The notes under the pieces: generated by a model
Seen by the model: the letters and a program-made list of their open reading frames with translations, nothing else
Told to the model about the DNA's origin: nothing
Databases searched by the model: none
Assembly (NCBI GenBank): GCA_009886055.1
Contig: VFJM01000238.1
Location: forward strand, 1 to 32,078
Direction of reading: 5' to 3'
DNA length: 32,078 bases
Source of the DNA: Geobacter sp.
Lineage (GTDB): Bacteria; Desulfobacterota; Desulfuromonadia; Geobacterales; Pseudopelobacteraceae
Made by a program: the position numbers and the translations under genes
Shown: positions 18,888-26,836 of the stretch, piece by piece
Layout: each line of letters begins with the position of its first letter
How positions within the stretch are numbered: position 1 is the first letter of the stretch

Positions 18888-19618
18888 AAGGTCAGGTTGC
18901 TCTGGTAACGGGAGCTTCACGGGGGATCGGGCAGGCAATCTCCCTTAAGCTTGCTGCCGAAGGAGTTTTTGTCGTTGCGACTGCAACCTCAGAGGCAGGT
19001 GCAGAAGCGACTGTGGCCGCCATCGTTGCACAGGGGGGATCCGCCCAAGCGGTCAAGCTCGATGTTACAAACTCTTCCGAAGTTGAAGCGCTTTTTAAAA
19101 AAATTATTTCCGAACAAGGTCGACTTGATATTCTGGTGAATAATGCCGGCATAACTAAAGATGGCCTCATGATGCGCATGAAGGACAGCGACTGGGATTC
19201 CGTGCTCGATACGAATCTCAAAGGTTCCTTCAACTGCCTGCGTGAAGCATCCAAAATCATGACCAAGGCCCGATACGGGCGCGTTGTCAATATCAGTTCT
19301 GTAGTTGGAGAAATGGGCAATCCCGGTCAGGTAAACTATTGCGCCAGTAAAGCGGGGCTGTTCGGCTTGACAAAATCAGCCGCTCGTGAACTGGCAAGGC
19401 GCAATATTACGATAAATGCTGTGGCACCCGGTTTTATTGAAACTGATATGACCACCGTTCTTCCTGAAAAGGGACGTGAAGCGCTCCTGCAAAATATCCC
19501 GATGGAACGGCTTGGCTCAGTTGACGATGTTGCGTATGCCGTTTTATTTCTGGTTTCTCCGCAGGCGGGCTATATTACCGGGCAGGTTTTGTCGGTAAAT
19601 GGCGGGATGTATATGTAG
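18884..19618 (+). CDS. fabG: 3-oxoacyl-ACP reductase FabG
   Basis: NADPH-dependent reduction of beta-ketoacyl-ACP; short-chain dehydrogenase fold. It has 244 residues. The cofactor motif TGASRGIG is at 9-16 and NNAG at 86-89. The catalytic residues are Asn111, Ser138 (NISSV), Tyr152 and Lys156 (YCASK). The C-terminal GQVLSVNGGMYM is typical. ATGA overlap with fabD indicates coupled translation. Confidence 0.96.
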   Translation: MKGQVALVTGASRGIGQAISLKLAAEGVFVVATATSEAGAEATVAAIVAQGGSAQAVKLDVTNSSEVEALFKKIISEQGRLDILVNNAGITKDGLMMRMKDSDWDSVLDTNLKGSFNCLREASKIMTKARYGRVVNISSVVGEMGNPGQVNYCASKAGLFGLTKSAARELARRNITINAVAPGFIETDMTTVLPEKGREALLQNIPMERLGSVDDVAYAVLFLVSPQAGYITGQVLSVNGGMYM

Positions 19619-19639
19619 TCCCTGATGTAGAAATATCGA

Positions 19640-19668
19640 TTGACTTTTAAAGATTTCATGCTTAATTA
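19640..19668 (+). promoter_or_regulatory. Candidate internal promoter for acpP
   Basis: TTGACT (19640-19645), a 17-base spacer and TAATTA (19663-19668), 57 bases before the acpP start. A separate promoter would fit the high demand for acyl carrier protein. Good spacing, moderate -10 match. Confidence 0.5.
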
Positions 19669-19725
19669 AGCACACAGCATTACACACGAAACCTGCAAAG
19701 GTTTAAAATCACATGGAGGTGAAAG

Positions 19726-19959
19726 ATGTCTGATATTGCAAAGCGGGTGAAGGAAATTGTTGCAGAGCAGCTTGGGGTAGAAGAAGCACAGGTTTTAACT
19801 GAATCTTCTTTTATGGATGACCTTGGAGCCGATTCTCTTGACACAGTTGAATTGGTTATGGCTCTTGAAGAAGAGTTTGATATCGAAATACCTGATGAAG
19901 ATGCCGAAAAAATCCAGACGGTAAATGACGCCATCGAATACATCACCGAGCACAGCTGA
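19726..19959 (+). CDS. acpP: Acyl carrier protein
   Basis: Carries the growing acyl chain on a 4'-phosphopantetheine arm attached to Ser37 ([20 protein letters not shown]). It has 77 residues, acidic, the standard length. GGAGGTGAAAG precedes the ATG, one of the best ribosome binding sites in the window. It sits between fabG and fabF and is followed at once by a strong terminator, so it can be expressed as a short separate transcript. Confidence 0.98.
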   Translation: MSDIAKRVKEIVAEQLGVEEAQVLTESSFMDDLGADSLDTVELVMALEEEFDIEIPDEDAEKIQTVNDAIEYITEHS

Positions 19960-19975
19960 GATCGCACAACCGGGG

Positions 19976-20003
19976 GAGGGGCGATAAGCCCCTCTCTTTT
20001 TAT
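19976..20003 (+). terminator. Rho-independent terminator between acpP and fabF
   Basis: GAGGGGC (19976-19982), a five-base loop, GCCCCTC (19988-19994), then TCTTTTTATTTT. Seven G/C-rich pairs followed by a T run. It lies inside the fab gene order and should reduce read-through to fabF. Confidence 0.88.
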
Positions 20004-20044
20004 TTTGCCATAACAGAAGTCACTGCTATATGGAGCCATTTATC

Positions 20045-21277
20045 ATGAGAAGAGTTGTAATTACTGGTGTTGGAGCTGTTTCACCACTCGGGTGCGGGAA
20101 TGCTAAAAACTGGGACGCGCTCACTTCAGGTAAGTCCGGAATCGGGCTGATTACCCGTTTTGATGCGAGCGACATGTCGGTCAAAATTGCCGGAGAGGTT
20201 CCTGATTTTAATGCTGAAGAGTATATTGACAAAAAAGAGATCAAGAAGATGGATCTTTTTATCCAGTATGCTCTGGCAGCGTCTCATTTTGCCATGGAAG
20301 ACTCCGGTCTGGTGATCGATGATGAAAATGCCGAGCGGGTTGGGGTTCTCGTTGGTGCCGGACTTGGTGGCTTGCCGACGATTGAAAAATACCATACTCT
20401 GGTGGCTGAAGGTGGCTACAAAAAGATTTCTCCCTTTTTCATCCCGATGCTGATCATTAATCTCGCTCCAGGCCATATTTCCATCAAATATGGTGCCAAA
20501 GGTCCAAATATTTCTTCCGTCTCTGCGTGCGCGACCAGTACCCATTCAATTGGCGATGCGTATCATATTATTAAACGAGGCGATGCAGACGCCATGATCG
20601 CAGGTGGGACAGAGTCGGTCATCACTCCGCTCGGCATTGGCGGCTTTGCAGCCATGAAGGCGCTATCAGACAGAAATGACGATCCGACAGCCGCATCTCG
20701 CCCCTTTGACAAGAACCGTGACGGCTTTATCATGGGTGAAGGTGCCGGGATTGTCGTTCTTGAAGAGTACGAATCCGCCAGGGCGCGGGGAGCCAAGATT
20801 TATGCCGAGGTCGTAGGGTATGGTATGACCGGAGACGCGTATCACCTGACCGCACCGGCACCGGGTGGAGAAGGGGGTGCGCGTGCAATGAAAATGGCGC
20901 TCAAAAATGCCGGAGTTACTCCTGAACAGGTCTCCTACATCAATGCGCATGGTACATCTACTCCGATGGGTGACTTGTACGAAACCATGGCGATCAAAAG
21001 CGTTTTCGGCGATCACGCCAGGAAAATGATGGTCTCTTCAACTAAATCCATGACCGGTCATCTTCTAGGAGCAGCCGGTGGTATTGAAGCAGTTTATACC
21101 CTCATGGCAATGGAGAAGGGGATAGTTCCTCCCACAATCAATTACACCGATCCGGATCCCGAATGCGATCTTGATTATGTACCTAATACTGCACGGGAGG
21201 CTAAACTTGAATACGCCATGAGCAATAACTTCGGTTTTGGCGGTACGAACGCGACCCTTCTGTTTAAAAAACTATAG
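20045..21277 (+). CDS. fabF: 3-oxoacyl-ACP synthase II FabF
   Basis: Elongating condensing enzyme of fatty-acid synthesis. It has 410 residues from the ATG at 20045, chosen because GGAG lies at 20033-20036. An ATG at 20030 would add five residues and overlaps that site. The catalytic triad is Cys162 ([13 protein letters not shown]), His302 ([11 protein letters not shown]) and His339 ([15 protein letters not shown], with Lys334). The C-terminal [14 protein letters not shown] is typical. rpiB starts 13 bases downstream. Confidence 0.96.
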   Translation: MRRVVITGVGAVSPLGCGNAKNWDALTSGKSGIGLITRFDASDMSVKIAGEVPDFNAEEYIDKKEIKKMDLFIQYALAASHFAMEDSGLVIDDENAERVGVLVGAGLGGLPTIEKYHTLVAEGGYKKISPFFIPMLIINLAPGHISIKYGAKGPNISSVSACATSTHSIGDAYHIIKRGDADAMIAGGTESVITPLGIGGFAAMKALSDRNDDPTAASRPFDKNRDGFIMGEGAGIVVLEEYESARARGAKIYAEVVGYGMTGDAYHLTAPAPGGEGGARAMKMALKNAGVTPEQVSYINAHGTSTPMGDLYETMAIKSVFGDHARKMMVSSTKSMTGHLLGAAGGIEAVYTLMAMEKGIVPPTINYTDPDPECDLDYVPNTAREAKLEYAMSNNFGFGGTNATLLFKKL

Positions 21278-21290
21278 TGCGGTACGACCA

Positions 21291-21734
21291 ATGATCATTA
21301 TCGGAAGCGATCATGGGGGATTAACCCTCAAAACTGCCCTGGACAGTTATCTGAAGCGCAGAGGTTTCGATGTTGCCGATGCGGGGACTAACGGCGATGC
21401 TTCGGTTGATTATCCGGATTTCGGCCAGAAAGTTGCCGAAGCTGTGATTTCAGGGGAGGCTGAGCTGGGGATCCTGATCTGTGGAACCGGTATCGGAATG
21501 TCGATCGCCGCCAACAAAATCCCCGGAATTCGCGCCGCTCTGGTGACCGATGTTTTTATGGCCCGCATGGCTAAAGAGCATAATAATGCCAATGTACTGG
21601 TGCTTGGCGGTCGTGTCCTTGATGAACAGAAAGCCTGTGATCTCGTCGGCGCATGGCTTGATGCAACGTTTGAAGGTGGGCGCCATCAGGCGCGTCTCGA
21701 CAAGATAACGGCACTTGAAAAGAAGTATTCCTAG
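21291..21734 (+). CDS. rpiB: Ribose-5-phosphate isomerase B
   Basis: Interconverts ribose 5-phosphate and ribulose 5-phosphate in the pentose phosphate pathway; RpiB/LacAB fold. It has 147 residues from the ATG at 21291; a longer frame from 21237 lies inside fabF. GSDHGG is at 5-10, the active-site Cys64 is in ILICGTGIGMSIAANK, and EHNNANVLVLGGR follows near 95. The ribosome binding site is weak, so translation may depend on the upstream fabF. The fabF-rpiB-glyA order is one I associate with Geobacter-type genomes. Confidence 0.94.
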   Translation: MIIIGSDHGGLTLKTALDSYLKRRGFDVADAGTNGDASVDYPDFGQKVAEAVISGEAELGILICGTGIGMSIAANKIPGIRAALVTDVFMARMAKEHNNANVLVLGGRVLDEQKACDLVGAWLDATFEGGRHQARLDKITALEKKYS

Positions 21735-21764
21735 CTGATAAGAATTTACATCACCTCCCACAGG

Positions 21765-21806
21765 CGGGACCTGCTACGGCATGTGTCCCGTTTGTTGTTT
21801 TAATTT
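21765..21806 (+). terminator. Possible weak terminator between rpiB and glyA
   Basis: CGGGAC (21765-21770) pairs with GTCCCG (21785-21790) across a 14-base loop, followed by TTTGTTGTTTTAATTT. Short stem and a broken T run make this uncertain. Confidence 0.4.
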
Positions 21807-21842
21807 GAATCATGAATAGAACTTTTATATTAAGGAGAACCA

Positions 21843-23090
21843 ATGTCTGCCCTTTCCCAATTTGATCCACAGGTAGCCGATGCCATTCGCCATGAAGCGG
21901 AGCGTCAGGAATATAATCTGGAGTTAATTGCTTCAGAAAACTTTGTGTCGGAAGCGGTTCTGGAGGCACAGGGTTCGATCCTGACCAACAAGTACGCCGA
22001 GGGGTATCCCGGAAAGCGGTATTATGGCGGTTGTGAGCACGTTGATGTTGTTGAGCAGCTTGCTATAGATCGAGCCAAAGAACTTTTCGGCGCCGACCAC
22101 GCCAATGTCCAGCCACACGCGGGGTCCCAGGCTAATATGGCGGTATATTTTGCCGCATGTAAACCGGGAGATACAATTCTTGGGATGAATCTTGCGCATG
22201 GGGGACATCTTACTCACGGAAGTCCGGTTAATTTTTCCGGCAAGCTGTTTACTATTGTTCCATACGGAGTTTCACAAGAGACCGAAACCATTGATTATGA
22301 AGAGGTTGAGCGTCTGGCCGCTCTACATAAACCTGCAATGATAGTGGTCGGTGCCAGCGCCTATCCAAGAACCATCGATTTTCCCGCTTTCCGTGCGATA
22401 GCTGATAAAGTCGGGGCGAAGGTCATGGTCGATATGGCTCATATCGCCGGTTTGGTTGCCGCCGGCGTTCACCCCAGCCCGGTTCCGTATGCCGAATTCG
22501 TTACTACGACTACTCACAAAACGCTGCGTGGTCCTCGTGGAGGCATGATTCTCTGCCGTGAAGAGTATGCAAAAACTATTAACTCACAGATTTTCCCCGG
22601 TATTCAGGGTGGACCGCTCATGCACGTTATCGCCGCCAAGGCGGTCGCGTTCAAAGAAGCGCTGCAGCCTGAGTTTAAAGCATATCAGCTGCAGATCGTC
22701 AAAAATGCCAAGGCGCTTGCAGAGGCACTCACAAAACGTGGCTTCAAGCTGACGAGCGGCGGCACTGATAACCACCTCATGCTGATCAACTTCTCGGGAA
22801 CGGAGATAACCGGCAAGGCGGCTGAAGAGGCGCTGGACAAGGCCGGCATCACGGTCAACAAGAACACCGTGCCGTTTGAAACCCGCTCTCCGTTTGTTAC
22901 TTCCGGCATCCGGGTCGGAACGCCGGCCTGCACGTCTCACGGGCTGAAAGAATCTGAAATGGATCAGGTAGCCGCCTTCATTGCCGATGCGGTGGCGCAT
23001 ATCGGCAATGACCAGAAACTGGAAGCGATAAAGGGTCAGGTAAACGGCATGATGAAGAAATTCCCCCTCTACGCCGGCAGGCTTGCCTAA
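21843..23090 (+). CDS. glyA: Serine hydroxymethyltransferase GlyA
   Basis: PLP enzyme that interconverts serine and glycine and supplies 5,10-methylene-tetrahydrofolate. It has 415 residues. The PLP lysine is Lys226 in [15 protein letters not shown]. Other signatures are [18 protein letters not shown] near 28, [20 protein letters not shown] near 49, and [20 protein letters not shown] near 196. The ATG follows AAGGAGAACC. No glycine or folate riboswitch is visible in the 108-base gap before it. A terminator follows, so the transcript ends here. Confidence 0.97.
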   Translation: MSALSQFDPQVADAIRHEAERQEYNLELIASENFVSEAVLEAQGSILTNKYAEGYPGKRYYGGCEHVDVVEQLAIDRAKELFGADHANVQPHAGSQANMAVYFAACKPGDTILGMNLAHGGHLTHGSPVNFSGKLFTIVPYGVSQETETIDYEEVERLAALHKPAMIVVGASAYPRTIDFPAFRAIADKVGAKVMVDMAHIAGLVAAGVHPSPVPYAEFVTTTTHKTLRGPRGGMILCREEYAKTINSQIFPGIQGGPLMHVIAAKAVAFKEALQPEFKAYQLQIVKNAKALAEALTKRGFKLTSGGTDNHLMLINFSGTEITGKAAEEALDKAGITVNKNTVPFETRSPFVTSGIRVGTPACTSHGLKESEMDQVAAFIADAVAHIGNDQKLEAIKGQVNGMMKKFPLYAGRLA

Positions 23091-23112
23091 TTATCAAATA
23101 TCACGTAGTAAC

Positions 23113-23147
23113 GAGACCCACTGGACGTATTCCGGCGGGTCTTTTTT
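23113..23147 (+). terminator. Rho-independent terminator after glyA
   Basis: AGACCC (23114-23119) pairs with GGGTCT (23137-23142), with an inner CTGGA / TTCCGG extension, followed by TTTTTT. It separates glyA from bioA. Confidence 0.85.
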
Positions 23148-23187
23148 ATACGCGTGATAATCACTCATGCGACAGAGGAAACAACGT

Positions 23188-24552
23188 ATGTCTGGAACGA
23201 ACTCCATAACAACCGAACAACTGCGCTTGTGGGACAAACGCCACGTCTGGCACCCGTTTACACAGATGCAGGAATGGGAACGTGACGAGCAGATTATCAT
23301 CGTGAAAGGAGAGGGGTGCTGGCTGATTGACACGGATGGCAGACGCTACCTTGATGGTGTGGCCTCTATGTGGACCAACGTCCATGGACACTGCCGCCGG
23401 GAGTTGAACGATGCCCTGAAGGAACAGGTCGACCGCCTTGAACATTCCACACTGTTGGGTCTGGCCAGCGAACAGAGTATTATTCTGGCGGCACGGCTGG
23501 CCGAAATTACACCTCCCGGGCTGGACCGGTTCTTCTATTCGGATAACGGTTCCACCGCCATGGAAGTTGCGGTCAAGATGGCCTATCAATATCAGGTCCA
23601 TTCAGGACGACCGGAACGGAGCAGATTTATAACATTCAGGCATGCCTATCATGGTGATACTCTTGGTGCGGTGAGTGTAGGAGGAATCGGTATTTATCAT
23701 ACGACCTTCAAGCCGCTCATGTTTGAGACAATTCAGGCGCCGGCTCCCTACTGCTACCGTTGTGAGATGGGCTGCAGCAGAACCTCCTGCAGTATGGAGT
23801 GTATTGACGCACTTGAAGCGCTGATGGAAGGCAACGCAGGCCTGGTCGCCGGGCTTGTGATTGAGCCTCTTGTTCAGGGTGCCGGAGGGATGATCGTTCA
23901 ACCCGCGGGTTTTTTAAAACGTGTTAGAAATCTGTGCGACCGGTATGATATATTGATGATTGTTGATGAAGTTGCTACCGGCTTTGGCAGGACCGGTAAA
24001 ATGTTTGCCTGCAACCATGAGGGTGTGGTACCCGATATCATGGCCCTTTCAAAGGGAATCGCCGCAGGATATCTTCCTCTGGCGGCAACCGTGATGATTG
24101 ATAAAGTCTACTCAGCCTTTTTAGGTTCTTATTCGGAGCTGAAGACCTTTTTTCATGGTCATACGTTCACCGGGAACCCGCTAGCCTGTGCCGTCGCCCT
24201 GAAAAGCCTGCAGCTTTTTCAGCAGGACAATCTGCTGGCAGAGCTGCAGCCTAAAATAGCCTGGCTGACACAGCGTCTGGGTGATTTCGAATCAATGCCG
24301 CACGTTGGTGATGTTCGGCAGTGCGGTCTGGCTGCCGGCATAGAACTTGTTGAAAACAGGGAAACCGGCGCTCCGTACCCGTGGGAGCTTAAGGTTGGAA
24401 TGAGGGTGTGTCTTGAAGCGCGCAAGCGGGGGGTTTTTTCTCGCCCTTTGGGAAATACAATCGTCATCTTTCCCCCCCTGGTTATCTCGAATAGCGAGTT
24501 GGAAATACTTTTGAATGTACTCCAGGAATCAATACGAGTCGTTACTGAATGA
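23188..24552 (+). CDS. bioA: Adenosylmethionine-8-amino-7-oxononanoate aminotransferase BioA
   Basis: PLP enzyme that makes 7,8-diaminopelargonic acid, the substrate of BioD, using SAM as amino donor in most family members. It has 454 residues from the ATG at 23188 (GAGGA at 23175-23179). The N-terminal RHVWHPFTQMQEW is diagnostic of BioA. Asp260 (IVDEVATGFGRTG) and the PLP lysine Lys289 (ALSKGIAAGYLPLAA) are present. A Cys-rich insert (YCYRCEMGCSRTSCSMEC, Cys189, 192, 196, 201, 205) is notable. It is separated from bioB-bioD by 21 kb, and no BirA operator is visible upstream. The regulator at 24574 starts 21 bases after it. Confidence 0.94.
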   Translation: MSGTNSITTEQLRLWDKRHVWHPFTQMQEWERDEQIIIVKGEGCWLIDTDGRRYLDGVASMWTNVHGHCRRELNDALKEQVDRLEHSTLLGLASEQSIILAARLAEITPPGLDRFFYSDNGSTAMEVAVKMAYQYQVHSGRPERSRFITFRHAYHGDTLGAVSVGGIGIYHTTFKPLMFETIQAPAPYCYRCEMGCSRTSCSMECIDALEALMEGNAGLVAGLVIEPLVQGAGGMIVQPAGFLKRVRNLCDRYDILMIVDEVATGFGRTGKMFACNHEGVVPDIMALSKGIAAGYLPLAATVMIDKVYSAFLGSYSELKTFFHGHTFTGNPLACAVALKSLQLFQQDNLLAELQPKIAWLTQRLGDFESMPHVGDVRQCGLAAGIELVENRETGAPYPWELKVGMRVCLEARKRGVFSRPLGNTIVIFPPLVISNSELEILLNVLQESIRVVTE

Positions 24553-24573
24553 CCGATGGTCTGAGGCCCCTAC

Positions 24574-25953
24574 ATGGATGATAAAATAAAAATTCTGGTG
24601 ATTGATGATGATGACTCTGGCCGCGAAGCTCTGACCATGTTGTTGCAGTCGGCCGGGTATGAAGTCACTTCAGCGGCAACAGGTGAGAGTGCACTGGATC
24701 TGATCGATCGTGAACAGTATCAGGTCATTGTTTCCGATCTGTTCCTGCCCGATAAAAGCGGGCTCGATATCCTGCAGAATGTACAGAAAATATCACCTGC
24801 TACCGAAGTTATCGTTGTGACCGGCCATGCTTCGGCTCAAACCGCCGTTCGAGCAATGAAAGAGGGGGCTTTTGACTATATCACCAAGCCGATAGATTTT
24901 GATGAGCTGAAAATAGTTGTTTTAAAGGCACTGGAAAAACAGAAGCTTCTGTCAGAAAACATGTATCTGCGCAGGCAGCTCCAGGGACGCTTTGAATTCA
25001 ATAATATTATCGGCAGCTCTCCGGCAATGAACCTCGTGTTTGAACGCATGAACCGCATTGTAAAAACAGACTCGGCGATCCTTGTCAGCGGTGAATCAGG
25101 AACCGGCAAAGAGCTGGTCGCCAGGGCGTTGCACTATAATGGCACACGCAAGGACCGACCTTTTGTTGCGGTAAACTGCAGCGCAATCCCGGAGACGTTG
25201 CTGGAAAGCGAGCTTTTTGGCCATGTCCGGGGGGCATTTACCGGAGCTATCAAGGATAAACCGGGGAAATTCGAGGCAGCAAATCATGGTACTATTTTTC
25301 TTGATGAAATCGGTACGCTGCCTCTTCACCTGCAGGCTAAGCTGTTGCGGGTTCTGCAGGAACACGAAGTAGAGAGAGTGGGTTCCAACAAGACGGTAAA
25401 ACTCCATGTCAGAGTGATTTCCGCAACCAATGCAGATCTTGAACATATGGTGAAACGGGGCACATTCAGAGAAGATCTTTACTACCGTTTGAACGTCATT
25501 CCCCTTCATCTCCCCCCCTTGCGCGAGCGGCAACAGGATATTGTGTACCTGACAGCGTTTTTTCTGGAGAAGCAGTGCCGTCTGATGGGTCGCGCACCAT
25601 GCAGTATCAATAAACAGGCACTTGAGGCGTTGGAACAGTATTCCTGGCCGGGAAATGTGCGTGAACTGGAAAATCTGATCGAGAGAATGATCGTTTTGAC
25701 AGATGCACCAGTTATAACGTTAGAGGATGTTCCGGCTAAAATAATTGGCGAGAAGCCCGCTGGAGAAGCCCGTTATAACAAAATGCCGCGCGAGGGAGTA
25801 GATCTGGTCGCAACGATCTCCCGGTACGAACACTCTTTAATATCAGAGGCACTGGAATCTGCGGGGGGTATCAAGGCAAAGGCTGCGGCTCTGTTGGGAA
25901 TAAACCGGACAACTCTGGTGGAAAAGATTAAAAGGCTGAAAATGGAAAAATGA
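24574..25953 (+). CDS. Sigma-54-dependent response regulator, NtrC family
   Basis: Transcription activator that works with RNA polymerase sigma-54 after phosphorylation. It has 459 residues. The receiver domain spans about 5-120, with the acidic pocket DDDD at 11-14, the phospho-acceptor Asp55 and Lys105. The AAA+ domain spans about 143-370, with Walker A GESGTGKE at 173-180, the sigma-54 contact loop GAFTGA at 220-225, and Walker B GTIFLDEIG at 239-247. A Fis-type helix-turn-helix lies at the C terminus (IKAKAAALLGINRTTLVEKIKRL). No sensor kinase gene is adjacent, so the input is unknown. It begins 21 bases after bioA with a poor ribosome binding site (TGAGG). Confidence 0.94.
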   Translation: MDDKIKILVIDDDDSGREALTMLLQSAGYEVTSAATGESALDLIDREQYQVIVSDLFLPDKSGLDILQNVQKISPATEVIVVTGHASAQTAVRAMKEGAFDYITKPIDFDELKIVVLKALEKQKLLSENMYLRRQLQGRFEFNNIIGSSPAMNLVFERMNRIVKTDSAILVSGESGTGKELVARALHYNGTRKDRPFVAVNCSAIPETLLESELFGHVRGAFTGAIKDKPGKFEAANHGTIFLDEIGTLPLHLQAKLLRVLQEHEVERVGSNKTVKLHVRVISATNADLEHMVKRGTFREDLYYRLNVIPLHLPPLRERQQDIVYLTAFFLEKQCRLMGRAPCSINKQALEALEQYSWPGNVRELENLIERMIVLTDAPVITLEDVPAKIIGEKPAGEARYNKMPREGVDLVATISRYEHSLISEALESAGGIKAKAAALLGINRTTLVEKIKRLKMEK

Positions 25954-26107
25954 AACAAGCCGACCGGCTCATCAACCCGGGGCCGGAAGGTGGCGACGGC
26001 AGGAGGGCGAGATCATCGTCGTCGGTACATCGGAACAGGTGACCACGATTACCAGTTCCCCTACCAGTGAGTTTTACGAAAGATGCTCTCATATTTTGGA
26101 GGTTAAG

Positions 26108-26560
26108 ATGGATCCGGAAACGGGCGCTATTGCCCAAAAGGAATTCGATCGGGCACAACAGGAACTTGACCGGAACAATGTCTTGGCTGCACTCGCCTGT
26201 CTGGAACGGGCACTCAGTATCTGGGACGATCCTCTCTGGCATTCCCGTCTCGGGTTTTGTATCGCCAAGCAGCGAGGTCATCTCACCAGGGCATTCGAAC
26301 TGTGCCGCACTGCGATTGAACACGATCCGGACAATCCTCTCCACCACCTGTATCTCGGCAAAGTCTATCTTGTCGCTGGAAATACGTATGAAGCACTTCA
26401 AGCCTTCAGGCAGGGCATGGTACTTGGTGGGAGTCCGGAGCTCGAGCGGATGCTCGATGCCATTGGGACCAGGAAATCTCCGGTCATACCTTTTCTTTCT
26501 CGTGACGCCCTGTTGAACAAATATCTGGGAATCATTCTTGGTCGTTTTGGATTGAGATAG
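26108..26560 (+). CDS. Small tetratricopeptide-repeat protein
   Basis: A 150-residue protein with about three TPR units: AQQELDRNNVLAALACLERAL, then LWHSRLGFCIAKQRGHLTRA, then PLHHLYLGKVYLVAGNTYEA. The tail PVIPFLSRDALLNKYLGIIL may be amphipathic. I chose the ATG at 26108 because GGAGG (26098-26102) lies five bases before it. The same frame is open further upstream. A GTG at 26039 would add 23 residues, and the frame reads on to EIIVVGTSEQVTTI without a normal start codon, so the true N terminus may be longer. It probably shares a transcript with the sigma-54 regulator. Partner unknown. Confidence 0.8.
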   Translation: MDPETGAIAQKEFDRAQQELDRNNVLAALACLERALSIWDDPLWHSRLGFCIAKQRGHLTRAFELCRTAIEHDPDNPLHHLYLGKVYLVAGNTYEALQAFRQGMVLGGSPELERMLDAIGTRKSPVIPFLSRDALLNKYLGIILGRFGLR

Positions 26561-26637
26561 GAGGGACTATGCAATCGGTGTGAGTGCTACAACGTGGATA
26601 TCCATAGGACGGCTTGCAGTCAGAAGCGTATAAAAAC

Positions 26638-26669
26638 AAAAAAGGCGCCATTTCAGGCGCCTTTTTTTT
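26638..26669. terminator. Bidirectional rho-independent terminator
   Basis: AAAAAA, GGCGCC (26644-26649), a six-base loop, GGCGCC (26656-26661), then eight T. The A run and T run on the two sides allow it to stop the + strand TPR transcript and the - strand tRNA/RNR side. Confidence 0.88.
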
Positions 26670-26672
26670 ATA

Positions 26673-26749
26673 TGGCGGGGTTGACGGGGCTCGAACCCGC
26701 GACTTCCAGCGTGACAGGCTGGCACTCTAACCAACTGAGCTACAACCCC
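26673..26749 (-). tRNA. tRNA-Asp (anticodon GTC)
   Basis: 77 bases on the - strand. The acceptor stem GGGGTTG / CAACCCC is perfect, the 3' CCA is encoded, the D-loop region is AGCTCAGTTGGTTAGAG, and the T arm is CGGGTTCGAGCCCCG. The anticodon stem CCAGC / GCTGG encloses CTGTCAC, so the anticodon is GTC (plus-strand positions 26713-26715), reading Asp codons. Confidence 0.97.
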
Positions 26750-26778
26750 AAGGTAAGCAGTTCAATTTAACTCAGCAC

Positions 26779-26807
26779 AAATAACATACAAAGTAGCTGT
26801 TTGTCAA
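26779..26807 (-). promoter_or_regulatory. Promoter of tRNA-Asp
   Basis: On the - strand TTGACA (26807-26802), a 17-base spacer and TTATTT (26784-26779), about 30 bases before the tRNA 5' end. Perfect -35 hexamer. The tRNA can therefore be expressed apart from the upstream RNR gene. Confidence 0.7.
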
Positions 26808-26836
26808 GCAACGTGTACAAAATTTATAAAAAACGT

